Positions 35,463 through 44,834 are shown, counted from the first letter of the stretch. The stretch is DNA of 64,000 bases from Pseudomonadota bacterium (GCA_021849075.1 JAJZTH010000018.1:1-64000), one strand, 5' to 3'. The notes: a model not told the origin generated them from the letters alone. Numbers and translations are program-made.

Positions 35463-36068
35463 ATGCGGGCGGCGATTGTGACGTTCGACGGATTCAACGA
35501 GTTGGACAGTTTCGTGGCGCTGGCGCTGCTCAATCGCGTGCCGGGGTGGCGGGCGGCGTTATGCGGGCCGGGCGGGACGGTGACGTCAATGAATGGCGTG
35601 CGGGTTGAGACACAACAAGGCATTGAATTTATTGAACAAGCTGACGCCGTTCTGATCGGCAGCGGGGTGCGGACGCGCGATATCGTTTGGGATACGAAAC
35701 TGATGGCGCGCATCAGGCTGGACCCGGCGCGGCAGATCATCGGGGCGCAATGTTCGGGCGCGCTGGTGCTGGCGAAGCTGGGCCTGCTGGGCGACGCGCC
35801 GGTGTGCACCGACCTGACGAGCAAGCCCTGGGTGATGGAGACAGGCGCGCGGGTCGTGGACGCGCCCTTCCATGCGAGCGGCAATGTGGCGACGGCGGGC
35901 GGGTGCATGGCGGCGCATTATCTGGCGGCCTGGACGATAGCGCGGGGCGCGGGTGTGGAGGCGGCGCGGGCGGTGATCGACTATGTCGCGCCAGTGAGCG
36001 AGAAAGCGGAGACGGTGGCGCGGGTGATAGGGGTGGTGACGCCGTTTCTGGGGGACGGGGTTGAATGA
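35463..36068 (+). CDS. DJ-1/PfpI family protein
   Basis: 201 aa. MRAAIVTFDGFNELDSFVALALLNR opens the glutamine-amidotransferase-like fold; the nucleophile elbow is IGAQCSGALVLAKLG with Cys, and the His that would complete the site is in FHASGNVATAGGC. Members are chaperones, glyoxalases or isonitrile hydratase-like enzymes. Start at 35463 was chosen after GGAGG; longer in-frame ATGs lack a ribosome site. Confidence 0.85.
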   Translation: MRAAIVTFDGFNELDSFVALALLNRVPGWRAALCGPGGTVTSMNGVRVETQQGIEFIEQADAVLIGSGVRTRDIVWDTKLMARIRLDPARQIIGAQCSGALVLAKLGLLGDAPVCTDLTSKPWVMETGARVVDAPFHASGNVATAGGCMAAHYLAAWTIARGAGVEAARAVIDYVAPVSEKAETVARVIGVVTPFLGDGVE

Positions 36069-36120
36069 TGGCTGATTTAGTATAATTTCTACGAATTAAC
36101 GGGTTCGCAGGGAATGAGGC

Positions 36121-36711
36121 ATGGCGTGGCTGGGCTGGCGGATGATGATGGCGATGCTGGCGGGCGCGGCATCCATCCCGGCGATGGCGCAGGAGCGCGC
36201 GGAGGATGCGCCGATCATCGTGGAAGGGCGGCGCGACACGCCCCTATTGGCGCGCGGGCAATGGCGCGTGGCGATCAGCCGATCCTATCATTTCGGCCGC
36301 CCGCTCGATTGGGATGAGATGCGACCGCAGGGGACAGAGAAAGAATGGCGTTTCTGCCTGCCCGACAGCGATGTGGCGGCCTTTGCCCGGTTGCTGGTGG
36401 GGGAGGGGCAGTCCGAGGCGGCGGGGGGAACCCGCTGCGGCCCGCTGACCATAAGCATGGGCGACGGGCGGCTGCGCGCGACCCAGAGTTGCACGGGCGG
36501 CCATATGGTGACAGGCAAGCCCAAGACATCGAAGCCGGCGCGGCAAAGCGTGACCGTGACGGGCGATTATGGGGCGGACCGCATCCTGCTCCATTTTGAG
36601 GGACGGCAGGAGCCGATGATCCCCGATCCGGGCTATCAGGTGCAGCCCGATATGCGGCGATGGACGATCCTGGGCGAGCGGATGGGGGAATGTCCTGTGG
36701 GGTCGGAGTGA
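36121..36711 (+). CDS. Secreted protein of unknown function
   Basis: 196 aa. Signal peptide MAWLGWRMMMAMLAGAASIPAMA-Q. The mature part has four cysteines, two of them in FCLPDSD and GGTRCGPLTI, then QSCTGGHMVTG and GECPVGSE at the end. The spacing resembles small periplasmic DUF3617-type proteins, but this is a weak similarity. Stands alone, with a TATAAT-like -10 about 40 bp upstream. Confidence 0.65.
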   Translation: MAWLGWRMMMAMLAGAASIPAMAQERAEDAPIIVEGRRDTPLLARGQWRVAISRSYHFGRPLDWDEMRPQGTEKEWRFCLPDSDVAAFARLLVGEGQSEAAGGTRCGPLTISMGDGRLRATQSCTGGHMVTGKPKTSKPARQSVTVTGDYGADRILLHFEGRQEPMIPDPGYQVQPDMRRWTILGERMGECPVGSE

Positions 36712-36794
36712 GGCCGATCGGCGCGATTGCCGGTTGCAAAATGCTACTGGATGCGCAGGATGCCGCCATCCGACCACAGGAGAGGAGGAAGATC

Positions 36795-37439
36795 ATGATC
36801 ATCCATGGGGCGCGGCCTTCGCCATTTGTGCGCAAGGTGATCGTCTTTGCCGCCGAGAAGGGCATAGAGGTGACGGTGGAGCCGGCAGGCTTTGGGCGCG
36901 GAGCGGAAGGCTATTTGAAGGGATCGCCGTTCGGCAAGATACCCGCGCTGGAGGATGGCGATTTTCTGCTGTGCGATTCGACCGCGATCGTCACCTATAT
37001 GGATGCATTGCAGCCCGGCGAGGAGATGATCCCGGCCGCGCCGAAGGAGCGGGCGCGCACCATATGGTATGAGGAGTTTGGCGATACGATCGTGCAGGCG
37101 GCGGGGCAGAAGATATTCTTCAACCGGGCGGTGGCGAAAAGACTGAAGCGCGAGCCGGATCTGGCGGCGGCGGACCTGGCCGAGGCGCAGGAAATGCCGA
37201 AAATTCACGATTATCTGGAGTCCGTTCTGGTCGATCGGGACTGGCTGGTGGCGGATCGCTTTACGCTGGCCGATCTGGCGGTGGCCTGTCCGCTGATCAA
37301 TGTCGGCTATGTTTCGGCCGGGCTGAGCGCGGACCGGTGGCCGCGCACCGCAAGCTGGCTGGAGCGGGTGAAGGCGCGGCCGAGCGTGGCGGCGGCGATG
37401 GCGGCGGAATGGCCGATGGTGGAGCCGATGCTGGCATAA
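36795..37439 (+). CDS. Glutathione S-transferase family protein
   Basis: 214 aa. N-terminal thioredoxin fold begins IIHGARPSPFVRKVIVFAAEKG, with the Ser in PSPFVRK as probable glutathione-activating residue; KIPALEDGDFLLCDSTAIVTYMD includes the cis-Pro and the DS/ES glutathione site. The helical C-terminal domain has RFTLADLAVACPL. Start follows GGAGAGGAGG. Substrate unknown. Confidence 0.9.
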   Translation: MIIHGARPSPFVRKVIVFAAEKGIEVTVEPAGFGRGAEGYLKGSPFGKIPALEDGDFLLCDSTAIVTYMDALQPGEEMIPAAPKERARTIWYEEFGDTIVQAAGQKIFFNRAVAKRLKREPDLAAADLAEAQEMPKIHDYLESVLVDRDWLVADRFTLADLAVACPLINVGYVSAGLSADRWPRTASWLERVKARPSVAAAMAAEWPMVEPMLA

Positions 37440-37530
37440 ATAACCCATATGGTGATTTTTGCTTGACAGCGTCACGCTGTTCTGGCAGAGATATGGATAT
37501 TGGGAAAATGTGAGTCGCCGACATGGCGGT

Positions 37531-37566
37531 GCAAAGGGCTGGTCCAGTTTTGGGCCGGCCCTTTTG
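37531..37566 (+). terminator. Terminator-like hairpin ahead of the GTA small-terminase gene
   Basis: GCAAAGGGCTGGTCC pairs with GGGCCGGCCCTTTTGC (one bulge and GU pairs) and contains a T-run. It lies between the GST stop and the GTA gene at 37600. A TTGACA at 37463 precedes it by about 65 bp, so a short transcript could end here. It may be the GST terminator or a GTA leader attenuator. Confidence 0.65.
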
Positions 37567-37599
37567 CTGTGCCGTGCGCAGGCGGGAGGGGAGCGGGAT

Positions 37600-38388
37600 A
37601 TGGCGAAGCGGGGGCGATCGGTGAAGCGGGTGGGGCGCAAGCAGGCCGGAAATCCAACGGAAGCGCCCGCAGCGCAGGCCGTGGTGATGCAAAAGCTGGT
37701 GACGCGCCGGCAGGCTGTGGGGCAGAGGATTGGCGGGCAGCGGGGCGGCGGCAAGCGGGCGGGCGCGGTGGGCGCACAGGCGGGTGCGAAGGACGATGTG
37801 TGCGTGCAGTTGGCCCCGGCGCGCAGCGACGGGTGGACGGAGGAGAAGGAGCAGCGGTTTCTGGCGACCCTGGCCATGACCTGCAATACGAGCGAGGCGG
37901 CGCGCGCTTCGGGCATGTGCCGGGCCAGCGTCTATCGCCGCCGGTCGAAGGATGCGGCCTTTGCCGACGCATGGATGGAGGCGAAGTCCATCGGCTATGA
38001 GGAGATCGAGCTGATGGCGATGCGCGCCGTGCGGTTCGGCGATGAGGTGGAGGAGATGGTGTATGAAGCGGTGAAGGCGCAGGATCGGGGCGGGGCGCCC
38101 GAGGCTGCGGAGGCAGGCGCTGGCGTGGAGGCTGACCGGGCGGCGGATGCCGCTGTGCATGCCGGGGCGCCGGTGATGCAGATGAAGACGCGCAAGGTGA
38201 AGCGCAGTCGCGATCTGTCGATCGCGTTGCGGCTGCTGACGTTCCATCGCGAGGGGGTGATGGCCTATCGCGAGGCGCGGGCCGCCGCACAGAGCGCCGC
38301 GCAACGCCCCGACAGCCCCGAAGCGATCGCACAGTCCGACGAGATGATGCGGATCATCAGGCGGGAGCGCACGGCGCGCGGGGAGTGA
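37600..38388 (+). CDS. GTA small terminase-like DNA-binding protein (g1 position)
   Basis: 262 aa. Basic low-complexity N-terminus (KRGRSVKRVGRKQ; repeated GGQRGGGKRAG), then a helix-turn-helix-like block TLAMTCNTSEAARASGMCRASVYRRRSKD and a helical tail with EIELMAMRAVRFGDEVEE. This is the layout of phage terminase small subunits, which recognise DNA and hand it to the large subunit. Position upstream of the large terminase fits RcGTA g1, though about 2.7 kb of other genes now separate them. Start at 37600 follows GGAGGGGAG; an in-frame TTG at 37459 is upstream of the hairpin and unlikely. Confidence 0.65.
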   Translation: MAKRGRSVKRVGRKQAGNPTEAPAAQAVVMQKLVTRRQAVGQRIGGQRGGGKRAGAVGAQAGAKDDVCVQLAPARSDGWTEEKEQRFLATLAMTCNTSEAARASGMCRASVYRRRSKDAAFADAWMEAKSIGYEEIELMAMRAVRFGDEVEEMVYEAVKAQDRGGAPEAAEAGAGVEADRAADAAVHAGAPVMQMKTRKVKRSRDLSIALRLLTFHREGVMAYREARAAAQSAAQRPDSPEAIAQSDEMMRIIRRERTARGE

Positions 38389-38726
38389 GGGGATGGGTGG
38401 TTTCCTGCCATTCCCCTCTCGCTTGCGGGGCAGCGAGACTTAATGAGCGTAGCGAATTTAGTCGCAGCGGGGTGGGCTGTTGCGGCGTCCAGCCCACCCC
38501 CTAACCCCCGCCCGCCCGCGGGAGGGGGAACAGGCTGCGTCTGCTCGAAGGTCCAGCGTATCGGGTGCGCAGCCCCTCACCCTTCCGCCGCGCTTCGCAC
38601 GGCTCCCTCCCTCTCCGGGTGGGAGAGGGATTGCGTTGGCGAGCTTCTTTCTTGCGTCATGCCGGGTTTGACCCGGCATCCCGCTTTTTGCCCTCTCCCG
38701 TGAAGAACGGGAGAGGGCTTTAAGGG
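38389..38726. repeat. Repeat-rich intergenic region with several hairpins
   Basis: 338 bp without a gene. It holds ATGCCGGGT-TTG-ACCCGGCAT (38659-38679, perfect), a form of a palindrome widespread in alphaproteobacterial genomes. A second hairpin, CCCTCTCCCGT with ACGGGAGAGGG (38691-38717), could terminate the minus-strand gene that ends at 38727. GC-rich purine/pyrimidine-biased stretches (CCACCCCCTAACCCCCGCC) resemble those at 51905 and 53380. It looks like accumulated dispersed repeats. Confidence 0.65.
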
Positions 38727-39449
38727 TTAGTGGGTTGCTTTGATTTCCAGCGACGGGTCGACCAGCGAGGTTTTGGTCGCGGCGGGCGCGGCGGCGGCTG
38801 GCTGGGCGATGGCGGGCGTGGCCGCAGGCACGGCCGCGGGTGCTGCCTGTACCGTGGCGGGCGTGGCCGGGGCCGCGAAGGCGACGGTGATGTCTTCGTC
38901 GAGGAAGGCGGTGACAGGCGCGCCGAGCGGGATGCGGGCGCTGGTGCCGGTGGTGAAGAAGCCGGCGACGGGCACGAGCGCGATGGCGGCGACGACGCCG
39001 GCGGTGCCGGTGACGCCCTTGTCATCGAAGGTGCCGGTCAGGCGGATCTGATTGCCGTTGACGCGGACATAGAGGATGCGGCCGGTGATGTGGCCGGATT
39101 TGCCCCACATCCCCTTGTTGCGGACGTCGGTGACTTCGCCGGTGACGGGGCTGCCGGCCGGGATCACCGTCTGGCCATTCAAGGTGACGGTTTCGGCGAC
39201 TTCCAGTTGGACCCGCTGGCCCACGCGCAGCTTCTTGCCTTCGGTGGTGAGCGGTTCGGACGTTTTGAGCGGAATTTGCGTGCCGGCGCGCAGGATGTTG
39301 CCCCCGGCCGGGCTGGCGACGATGGTGGCGACCGGCGTGGCGGGCGCGATGGTGGGCGCTGCGGCGACCTGGGCCAAAGCGGACGGTGCGATGGACGGCG
39401 CGCAGGCGACAGCGATCACGCCGAGAACGGCGCTGGAAACGGACTTCAT
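38727..39449 (-). CDS. Secreted protein with beta-rich domain and Ala/Pro tail
   Basis: 240 aa. Signal peptide ends near PSALA-QV. A compact domain (about 50-175) includes GTQIPLKTSEPLTTEGKKL and the strands VGQRVQLEV, VIPAGSPVTGEVTDV, RILYVRVNGNQIRLTGTFDDKG, typical of small periplasmic or conjugal-type beta domains. The C-terminal 60 residues are Ala/Pro-rich. Function not recognised. It is oriented against the GTA genes and separates g1 and g2. Confidence 0.6.
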   Translation of the reverse strand: MKSVSSAVLGVIAVACAPSIAPSALAQVAAAPTIAPATPVATIVASPAGGNILRAGTQIPLKTSEPLTTEGKKLRVGQRVQLEVAETVTLNGQTVIPAGSPVTGEVTDVRNKGMWGKSGHITGRILYVRVNGNQIRLTGTFDDKGVTGTAGVVAAIALVPVAGFFTTGTSARIPLGAPVTAFLDEDITVAFAAPATPATVQAAPAAVPAATPAIAQPAAAAPAATKTSLVDPSLEIKATH

Positions 39450-39622
39450 AAAGAGACCCCCAAATAGACACGACTCCCCCCGGAGCCGAGGCGCAAGTGG
39501 TGCGATGTGCAGAGCAAGTCGTCAAGCGATAAACTGTTGATTGATCGCGCACTTTATTTGGGGCGGCTGTTTCGGGGAGGGAGTGCTTTACAGGCGTGCA
39601 ACAGGCGATATGCAGGGAGGCC

Positions 39623-40942
39623 ATGAAGACCATGATCCTGATCGCCAGCGCCAGTGCGCTTTCCCTGTCGTCTGTTGCGCCGGCCTTTGCCGAAGCGAAA
39701 GCGCCCGATCCTGCGCGGATGAAGGGGACGGTGGAGAAGCTGGTGAGTTTCGGCACGCGGCATACCCTGTCTTCGGCGACTGACCCCAAGCGCGGGATCG
39801 GCGCGGCAAGGCGGTGGGGCGCGGAGGAATTTGGCCGGATTTCCAAAGCCTGTGGCGGGTGCCTGACGATCGAGACGATCGCGGATCGCTTTACCGGGCC
39901 GCGCGCGCCCGATGGGGTGGAGGTGGCCGATGTGCTGGCGATCCAGAAGGGGACGGGGGATCCGAGCCAGGTGGTGATCGTCGCGGGGCATATCGACAGC
40001 CGCGTGACGGACGTCATGAACATTAAGGATGATGCGCCGGGCGCGAACGACAATGCGTCTGGCACGGCGCTGGTGATCGAGGCGGCGCGGGTGCTGGCGG
40101 GCGAAAAGTTCGACGGGACGATCGTCTATGCGTTGCTGTCGGGCGAGGAGCAGGGGCTGTGGGGCGCGAAACTGCTGGCCAGCACGGCCAAGGCGCGCGG
40201 TTGGCAGGTGCGGGCGATGCTGAACAATGACATTGTCGGCAATACGGTGGGGCAGAATGGCCATGTCGTGGCGGACCGGGTGCGGGTCTTTTCCGAAGGG
40301 ATACGCTTTGCCGAGGACGCCAAGGCCAATCTGACGCGCCGGGCGATTGGCGGCGAGGATGACGGGCCTTCGCGCGCGCTGGCCAAGAAGGTCGATGGCG
40401 TGGCCGAGGCCAATCCGCAGATCGGGCTGGATGTGTTTGCGGTGCGGCGGCTGGACCGGTTCGGGCGCGGGGGCGATCATTCGCCTTTCCTGGAGCTGGG
40501 CTTTCCGGCGGTGCGCTTTTCGGTGGGGATCGAAAATTACGACCGGCAGCATCAGGATCTGCGGACCGAAAATGGCCGCGTCTATGGCGATACGGTCGAA
40601 GGGATGGACTTTCCCTATCTGGCGAAGGTGACGGCGCTGAATATCGCGACGCTGCGGGTGCTGGCCGATGCGCCGGCCGCGCCCGCCACGGTATCGCTGG
40701 ACGGGGCACTTTCGATGGATACGCGGGTCTTCTGGGACGCGGTGCCGGGGGCGGTGGCCTATCGGGTTTATTGGCGGCGGGCCGATGCGCAGGACTGGAC
40801 CGATAGTCGGGTCGTGACCGGCGGGACGCAGGTCGTGCTGAAGGATGTGGTCGTGGACGATCATTTCATCGGCGTGGCGGCGGTGGGCAAGGATGGGGCG
40901 GAAAGCATCGTCACCTTTGGCGGAATGGCGCCGCGGAAGTAG
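39623..40942 (+). CDS. Secreted M28-family zinc aminopeptidase
   Basis: 439 aa. Signal peptide ends SSVAPAFA-EA. Zinc ligands of family M28 are recognisable: His/Asp in GHIDSR, bridging Asp in APGANDNASGT, catalytic Glu in LLSGEEQGLWG, Asp in MLNNDIVGN, and a His in the DRQHQDL region near 325. A fibronectin-like C-terminal segment (TRVFWDAVPGAVAYRVYWRRA) follows. It removes N-terminal amino acids from peptides, probably periplasmic. Cargo relative to the GTA genes. Confidence 0.88.
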   Translation: MKTMILIASASALSLSSVAPAFAEAKAPDPARMKGTVEKLVSFGTRHTLSSATDPKRGIGAARRWGAEEFGRISKACGGCLTIETIADRFTGPRAPDGVEVADVLAIQKGTGDPSQVVIVAGHIDSRVTDVMNIKDDAPGANDNASGTALVIEAARVLAGEKFDGTIVYALLSGEEQGLWGAKLLASTAKARGWQVRAMLNNDIVGNTVGQNGHVVADRVRVFSEGIRFAEDAKANLTRRAIGGEDDGPSRALAKKVDGVAEANPQIGLDVFAVRRLDRFGRGGDHSPFLELGFPAVRFSVGIENYDRQHQDLRTENGRVYGDTVEGMDFPYLAKVTALNIATLRVLADAPAAPATVSLDGALSMDTRVFWDAVPGAVAYRVYWRRADAQDWTDSRVVTGGTQVVLKDVVVDDHFIGVAAVGKDGAESIVTFGGMAPRK

Positions 40943-40962
40943 GAGGGCCGTTTGCCCTCCTA

Positions 40963-41117
40963 AGAGTTTGTTTGGAAATGCGCCTCTGGCGCATCGGCGC
41001 CGGCCCGCTCCCCCACCCGACCGCCCAGACATGGTATCCTGCTGGGCGGACGGGTGGGGGAGCGGGCCGGCGCCGCAACAAAAATGCGCTCTTTCGCGCA
41101 TTTTTCAAACAGACTCT
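40963..41117. repeat. Nested palindromic repeat element, copy B
   Basis: 155 bp with ends AGAGTTTGTTTGGAAATGCG and CGCATTTTTCAAACAGACTCT-type arms. Inverted overall relative to copies A and C: the TGCGCCTCTGGCGCA mini-hairpin is now on the left. Core stem CCCACCCGACCGCCCA with TGGGCGGACGGGTGGG (one mismatch); the 15-nt loop is the reverse complement of that of copy A. The TTCAAACGAG sub-hairpin is absent. It ends 16 bp before the large terminase start. Confidence 0.85.
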
Positions 41118-41133
41118 GATAAAGGGGAGGGCG

Positions 41134-42447
41134 ATGGAGCGGTCTGATCGGGAATGGCTGGACGGCGCGGAGGCGGCGTTCCAGGCGCGGCTGCACGAAG
41201 GCAAGGCGCTGGCGGCGGGCGAATATCTGGCATGGCGATGGGATTTTACGGCGCGGGCGGGGCAATTGCCGCCGCCGGGCGACTGGGGCATCTGGCTGAT
41301 GCTGGCGGGGCGCGGCTTTGGCAAGACGCGCGCCGGGGCGGAATGGGTGCGGAGTATTGCGGAGGCAAACCCGGCGGCGCGGATCGCGCTGGTCGGCGCG
41401 ACGCTGGGCGAGGCGCGCAGCGTGATGGTGGAGGGGGAGAGCGGGCTGCTGGCCATCGCGCCACGGTGGGCGCGGCCGGACTATGCCCCGGCGCTGCGGC
41501 GGCTGCGCTGGCCCAATGGCGCGCAGGCGCAGCTGTTCGGCGCGGCCGAGCCGGAAAGTCTGCGCGGGCCGCAGTTCAGCCATGGCTGGGCCGACGAAAT
41601 CGCCAAATGGGCGGGCGGGCAGGCGGCGTGGGACAATCTGATGCTGGGGATGCGGCTGGGTGACGCGCCGCGCGTGCTGGCGACGACGACGCCGCGGCCG
41701 GTGCCTTTGGTGCGCGGGCTGATGGCGCGCATTGGCGCGGATGTGGCGGTGACGCGGGGGCGGACGGCGGACAATGCGGCCAATCTGGCGCCGGGCTTCG
41801 TCGAGGCTATGGCGGCGCGCTATGGCGGCACGCGGCTGGGGCGGCAGGAACTGGACGGCGAGATGATCGAAGAGGCGGAGGGCGCGCTGTGGACGCGGGA
41901 TATGATCGAGCGGTGTCGGGTCGTGCATGTGCCGGGCGCTTTGGCGCGGGTGGTGGTGGCGGTCGATCCGCCGGCTTCGGCTGATGGGGATGCGTGCGGG
42001 ATAGTGGTGGCCGGGATCGGCGGGGACGGGCGCGGCTATGTGATTGCGGACGCCAGTGTTGCGGGAATGCGGCCCGAAGGCTGGGCGCGCGCGGTGGCGG
42101 CCGCTGCGATGGTGCATGGCGCCGACCGGGTCGTGGCCGAGGCGAATAATGGCGGGCAGATGGTGGAAAGCGTGCTGCGCGCGGCGGAGGCGGCGTTGCC
42201 GGTGCGGCTGGTCCATGCAAGCCGGGGGAAGACGGCGCGGGCCGAGCCGGTGGCCGCTTTATACGAGGCGGGGCGGGTGGCGCATCGCGGGGCCTTCCCC
42301 GAGTTGGAGGACGAGATGTGCGGATTGCTGGCGGGGGGCGGCTATGTGGGGCCGGGGCGATCGCCGGACCGGGCCGACGCGCTGGTGTGGGCGATGAGCG
42401 AGCTGATGCTGGGGAAGGTGGGAGAGGCGCGGGTGCGGGGGATGTGA
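41134..42447 (+). CDS. GTA/phage large terminase (g2)
   Basis: 437 aa DNA-packaging motor. Walker A is LAGRGFGKTRAGAEW, the adenine or Q-type region precedes it, Walker B with catalytic Glu-type context is HGWADEIAKW, and the coupling motif is ATTTPRP. The C-terminal nuclease domain has Asp residues in VVAVDPPASADGDACG, EANNGGQM and SPDRADALVWA. This is the DNA-packaging protein characteristic of RcGTA-like clusters. Start at 41134 after AGGGGAGGG; an upstream in-frame extension lies in repeat copy B and is not coding. Confidence 0.93.
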   Translation: MERSDREWLDGAEAAFQARLHEGKALAAGEYLAWRWDFTARAGQLPPPGDWGIWLMLAGRGFGKTRAGAEWVRSIAEANPAARIALVGATLGEARSVMVEGESGLLAIAPRWARPDYAPALRRLRWPNGAQAQLFGAAEPESLRGPQFSHGWADEIAKWAGGQAAWDNLMLGMRLGDAPRVLATTTPRPVPLVRGLMARIGADVAVTRGRTADNAANLAPGFVEAMAARYGGTRLGRQELDGEMIEEAEGALWTRDMIERCRVVHVPGALARVVVAVDPPASADGDACGIVVAGIGGDGRGYVIADASVAGMRPEGWARAVAAAAMVHGADRVVAEANNGGQMVESVLRAAEAALPVRLVHASRGKTARAEPVAALYEAGRVAHRGAFPELEDEMCGLLAGGGYVGPGRSPDRADALVWAMSELMLGKVGEARVRGM

Positions 42448-42568
42448 TTTCCATCACAGCAAAATGCGCGCCAGCATCGACTCCAGAATAGCTGCTCCAC
42501 ACTTGATATGAATATTGTTCCGGCGGAATATCTGTTCTTCGGCAGCTGTGCAGGATGATAATTGCATC

Positions 42569-43156
42569 ATGCGGATTTCGATTGCGATCGCCATCGCCAT
42601 TTCTGCATCCGGCATATCGCATGCCGGCATTTTTGATCGTCCAAAGCCGGAGGTCTATGCGCATAAGGCAGACCGGGAGCTTGCCCGTCTGCTGGATAAG
42701 CCTTGCGCCGAAGCGGATGTGGGAAAAGGATGCAGGCGCAGTAATAATCGCCTTTGGCGAATTAGTCCCTGCGCAGATTATGGGAACGGCGTCGTCATTC
42801 ATCGCCGAACCGATCAATGCTATAAAATGGAAAAACCACGCCGCTTTCGCGGCGTCTGGATCGATGAATTTGAAGGCCAGCAATTCATTCCGGAAGGGAG
42901 CGATCCACCTGAATGGCCGCGGGGCGACATGAGAACGCCCGGTGCCGCGGAGTTGTTCGAGAAGGCGCGAGCGGCCAGAATTTGGCTCGATAAGAGTCGC
43001 GTCGACCTGACTCCATTTCGCGCAAATCGCAGCAAAAAGATGTTTGTCGAGTTTGTGGGACGGAAAACGAAATATACCGGCAGCTATGGTCATATGGGAA
43101 TGTCCGGCAACACAATCATAGTGGATCGCATGATTGCGTTGAAAAGCCTGGAATAG
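42569..43156 (+). CDS. Secreted hypothetical protein (cargo gene)
   Basis: 195 aa. Signal peptide MRISIAIAIAISASGISHA-G. The mature part is basic with cysteines in KPCAEADVGKGCRRS and ISPCADYGNG; it ends in a lysine-rich segment. Its GC content is visibly lower than that of the flanking GTA genes (for instance 42555-42620 and 43020-43140), which suggests later acquisition. The start at 42569 gives the signal peptide; a TTG at 42515 is also in frame. No family recognised. Confidence 0.55.
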   Translation: MRISIAIAIAISASGISHAGIFDRPKPEVYAHKADRELARLLDKPCAEADVGKGCRRSNNRLWRISPCADYGNGVVIHRRTDQCYKMEKPRRFRGVWIDEFEGQQFIPEGSDPPEWPRGDMRTPGAAELFEKARAARIWLDKSRVDLTPFRANRSKKMFVEFVGRKTKYTGSYGHMGMSGNTIIVDRMIALKSLE

Positions 43157-43240
43157 CGGCCGGTCGGGCATTCACTCGCCCAGGCCATCCGGTTCAACTG
43201 GCGACAGACAGGCTATAGACGCCATCATTCGGCTTTTTCG

Positions 43241-44011
43241 TCAAAGGGATAAGGATATTGCCGTCCTGGCGGCATGCTCGCCCTCGGTGAACCGCTTGCG
43301 ATATTCGTCTATAAGTTCGTTCAGGAATTGCGGAGAAGTGCAACTCGCATCGACATTTTCCGTCTTTTTATTATGAACCTTGTCCCAGAAACCCATCGTG
43401 ACAGGGCCATTTTCGCAGACTGTTGCAGCAGTGGAGCGGATAACCGAGCGAAGATTTTCGGTAGAGGGCCCCGCATTGTCAGTGCCGGATTTCTGCAAGT
43501 AGGATAGCCAGCCTATAAATTGTCGTTCCCATGCAGATGCATTGGGCAGACGGAAAGCGTTGCAGGGCGTTTGAGTCCCTTCTGCCAGTCGGCTTTCAAT
43601 TCCGTGCAGAAAGCCGTTGCCGGAACCGAGCAGGGCATATTGCTCCAAAGGCGGCCTTGCCATCAGATCGTCATTTACGTCCACGCTCATTGCTGTGTAG
43701 TCGGTATAGCCAGCATATCCTTCTGGTTTGCCGGGGTAGATCTGGAACGCATCGGATGCATGGGTCGAAAGCTGTATCGGCCGTTTTGGCGCTTGCGCGA
43801 ACTTCCTGATCTTCGGGTTTTTGGCGAGCAGGAGGCGACGAAAGACCTCGAATAGGATGAGTGAGGCGAGGATCGAAAGCAGCCCGACCAAATCATGCCG
43901 AATTAACGCCATACGCAATATGCCAAAGCCGCCAAGAACGATGATCGCAAAGATCAATAAGGTCGGTAGGATTGGCCGGATGCCCATGCTTTGCGAATAT
44001 TCCCCCGGCAA
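43241..44011 (-). CDS. Two-helix membrane protein of unknown function
   Basis: 256 aa. Two adjacent membrane helices near the N-terminus (ILPTLLIFAIIVLGGFGIL and LVGLLSILASLILFEVF) precede a cytoplasmic or periplasmic domain of about 180 residues with AFQIYPGKPEGYAGYTDYTAM and a helical tail ending FLNELIDEYRKRFTEGEHAA. ATGs at 44011 and 43987 are both possible starts. Low GC like its convergent neighbour, with which it forms part of the cargo block. No family recognised. Confidence 0.55.
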   Translation of the reverse strand: MPGEYSQSMGIRPILPTLLIFAIIVLGGFGILRMALIRHDLVGLLSILASLILFEVFRRLLLAKNPKIRKFAQAPKRPIQLSTHASDAFQIYPGKPEGYAGYTDYTAMSVDVNDDLMARPPLEQYALLGSGNGFLHGIESRLAEGTQTPCNAFRLPNASAWERQFIGWLSYLQKSGTDNAGPSTENLRSVIRSTAATVCENGPVTMGFWDKVHNKKTENVDASCTSPQFLNELIDEYRKRFTEGEHAARTAISLSL

Positions 44012-44201
44012 TAGCTTCGCAAGCGTTGCAAAGCATGCGCGAAAATCAGGCGATGGCGGTACGCCGCTTCCCCATCAGTTGTGCCGAGATGTCTACATAA
44101 AGTTTCAAAATAAGACCTTTATTTCTCCGTCCACCGCTCTACATCACGGCGTTATCGGCCGGGCCTATGTCCCCGGCGGGCGTTGTTATGAAGGAGTTTC
44201 C

Positions 44202-44834
44202 ATGCTGATCGACCGGCTGAACTGGCGCTATGCCACCAAGAAGATGAACCCGGACAAGGCTGTGCCGGAAGAGAAGATTGCGCGCATCCTGGAAGCGGTG
44301 CGGCTGGCGCCGACGTCGAGCGGCTTGCAGCAATTTGAGGTGATCGTCGTCACCAACACAGACATCCGCGAGAAGATCAAGGCGATCGCCTGGAATCAGG
44401 AACAGGTGACGGATGCGTCGCACCTGATCGTCTTTGCCGCGTGGGACAATTATACCGCCGACCGGATCAACGGCATGTTCGATCTGGTCAATGACGAGCG
44501 CGGGTTCCGCAACGAGGGCTGGGAAGCCTATCGCCAGATGCTGCTGGGCACATACCCGCAGCGCGACGCGCAGACCAATTTCGAACATGCCGCGCGGCAA
44601 GCCTATGTCGGGCTGGGCATCGCGCTGACCGCTGCTGCGTTCGAGGAGGTGGATGCGACGCCGATGGAGGGCTTTGATCCCGATGCGCTGGACGCGATCC
44701 TGGATTTGCGCGCGCGCGGCTTGCGGTCGGTGGCGATCATGCCGGTCGGCTATCGTGCGGAGGAGGGCGACTGGCTGGTGAATTTGAAGAAGGTGCGGCG
44801 GCCGATCGAGGACTTTGTGTCGCGGATTGATTGA
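44202..44834 (+). CDS. NAD(P)H nitroreductase family protein
   Basis: 210 aa FMN enzyme of the NfsB/dihydropteridine-reductase type. LIDRLNWRYATKKMNPDKAVPEEKIARILEAVRLAPTSSGLQQ contains the FMN phosphate-binding Arg and Ser pattern; LGIALTAAAFEEVDATPMEGFDPD is the second FMN site, and RSVAIMPVGYRAEEGD the end motif. Reduces nitro compounds and quinones. Start at 44202 follows AAGGAG. A cargo gene within the GTA region. Confidence 0.9.
   Translation: MLIDRLNWRYATKKMNPDKAVPEEKIARILEAVRLAPTSSGLQQFEVIVVTNTDIREKIKAIAWNQEQVTDASHLIVFAAWDNYTADRINGMFDLVNDERGFRNEGWEAYRQMLLGTYPQRDAQTNFEHAARQAYVGLGIALTAAAFEEVDATPMEGFDPDALDAILDLRARGLRSVAIMPVGYRAEEGDWLVNLKKVRRPIEDFVSRID

Noticed and set aside
38500..38720. 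CRISPR-like repeat array in the GC-rich intergenic region
   Set aside because: The repeats are palindromes of different sequence without regular spacing or spacers.
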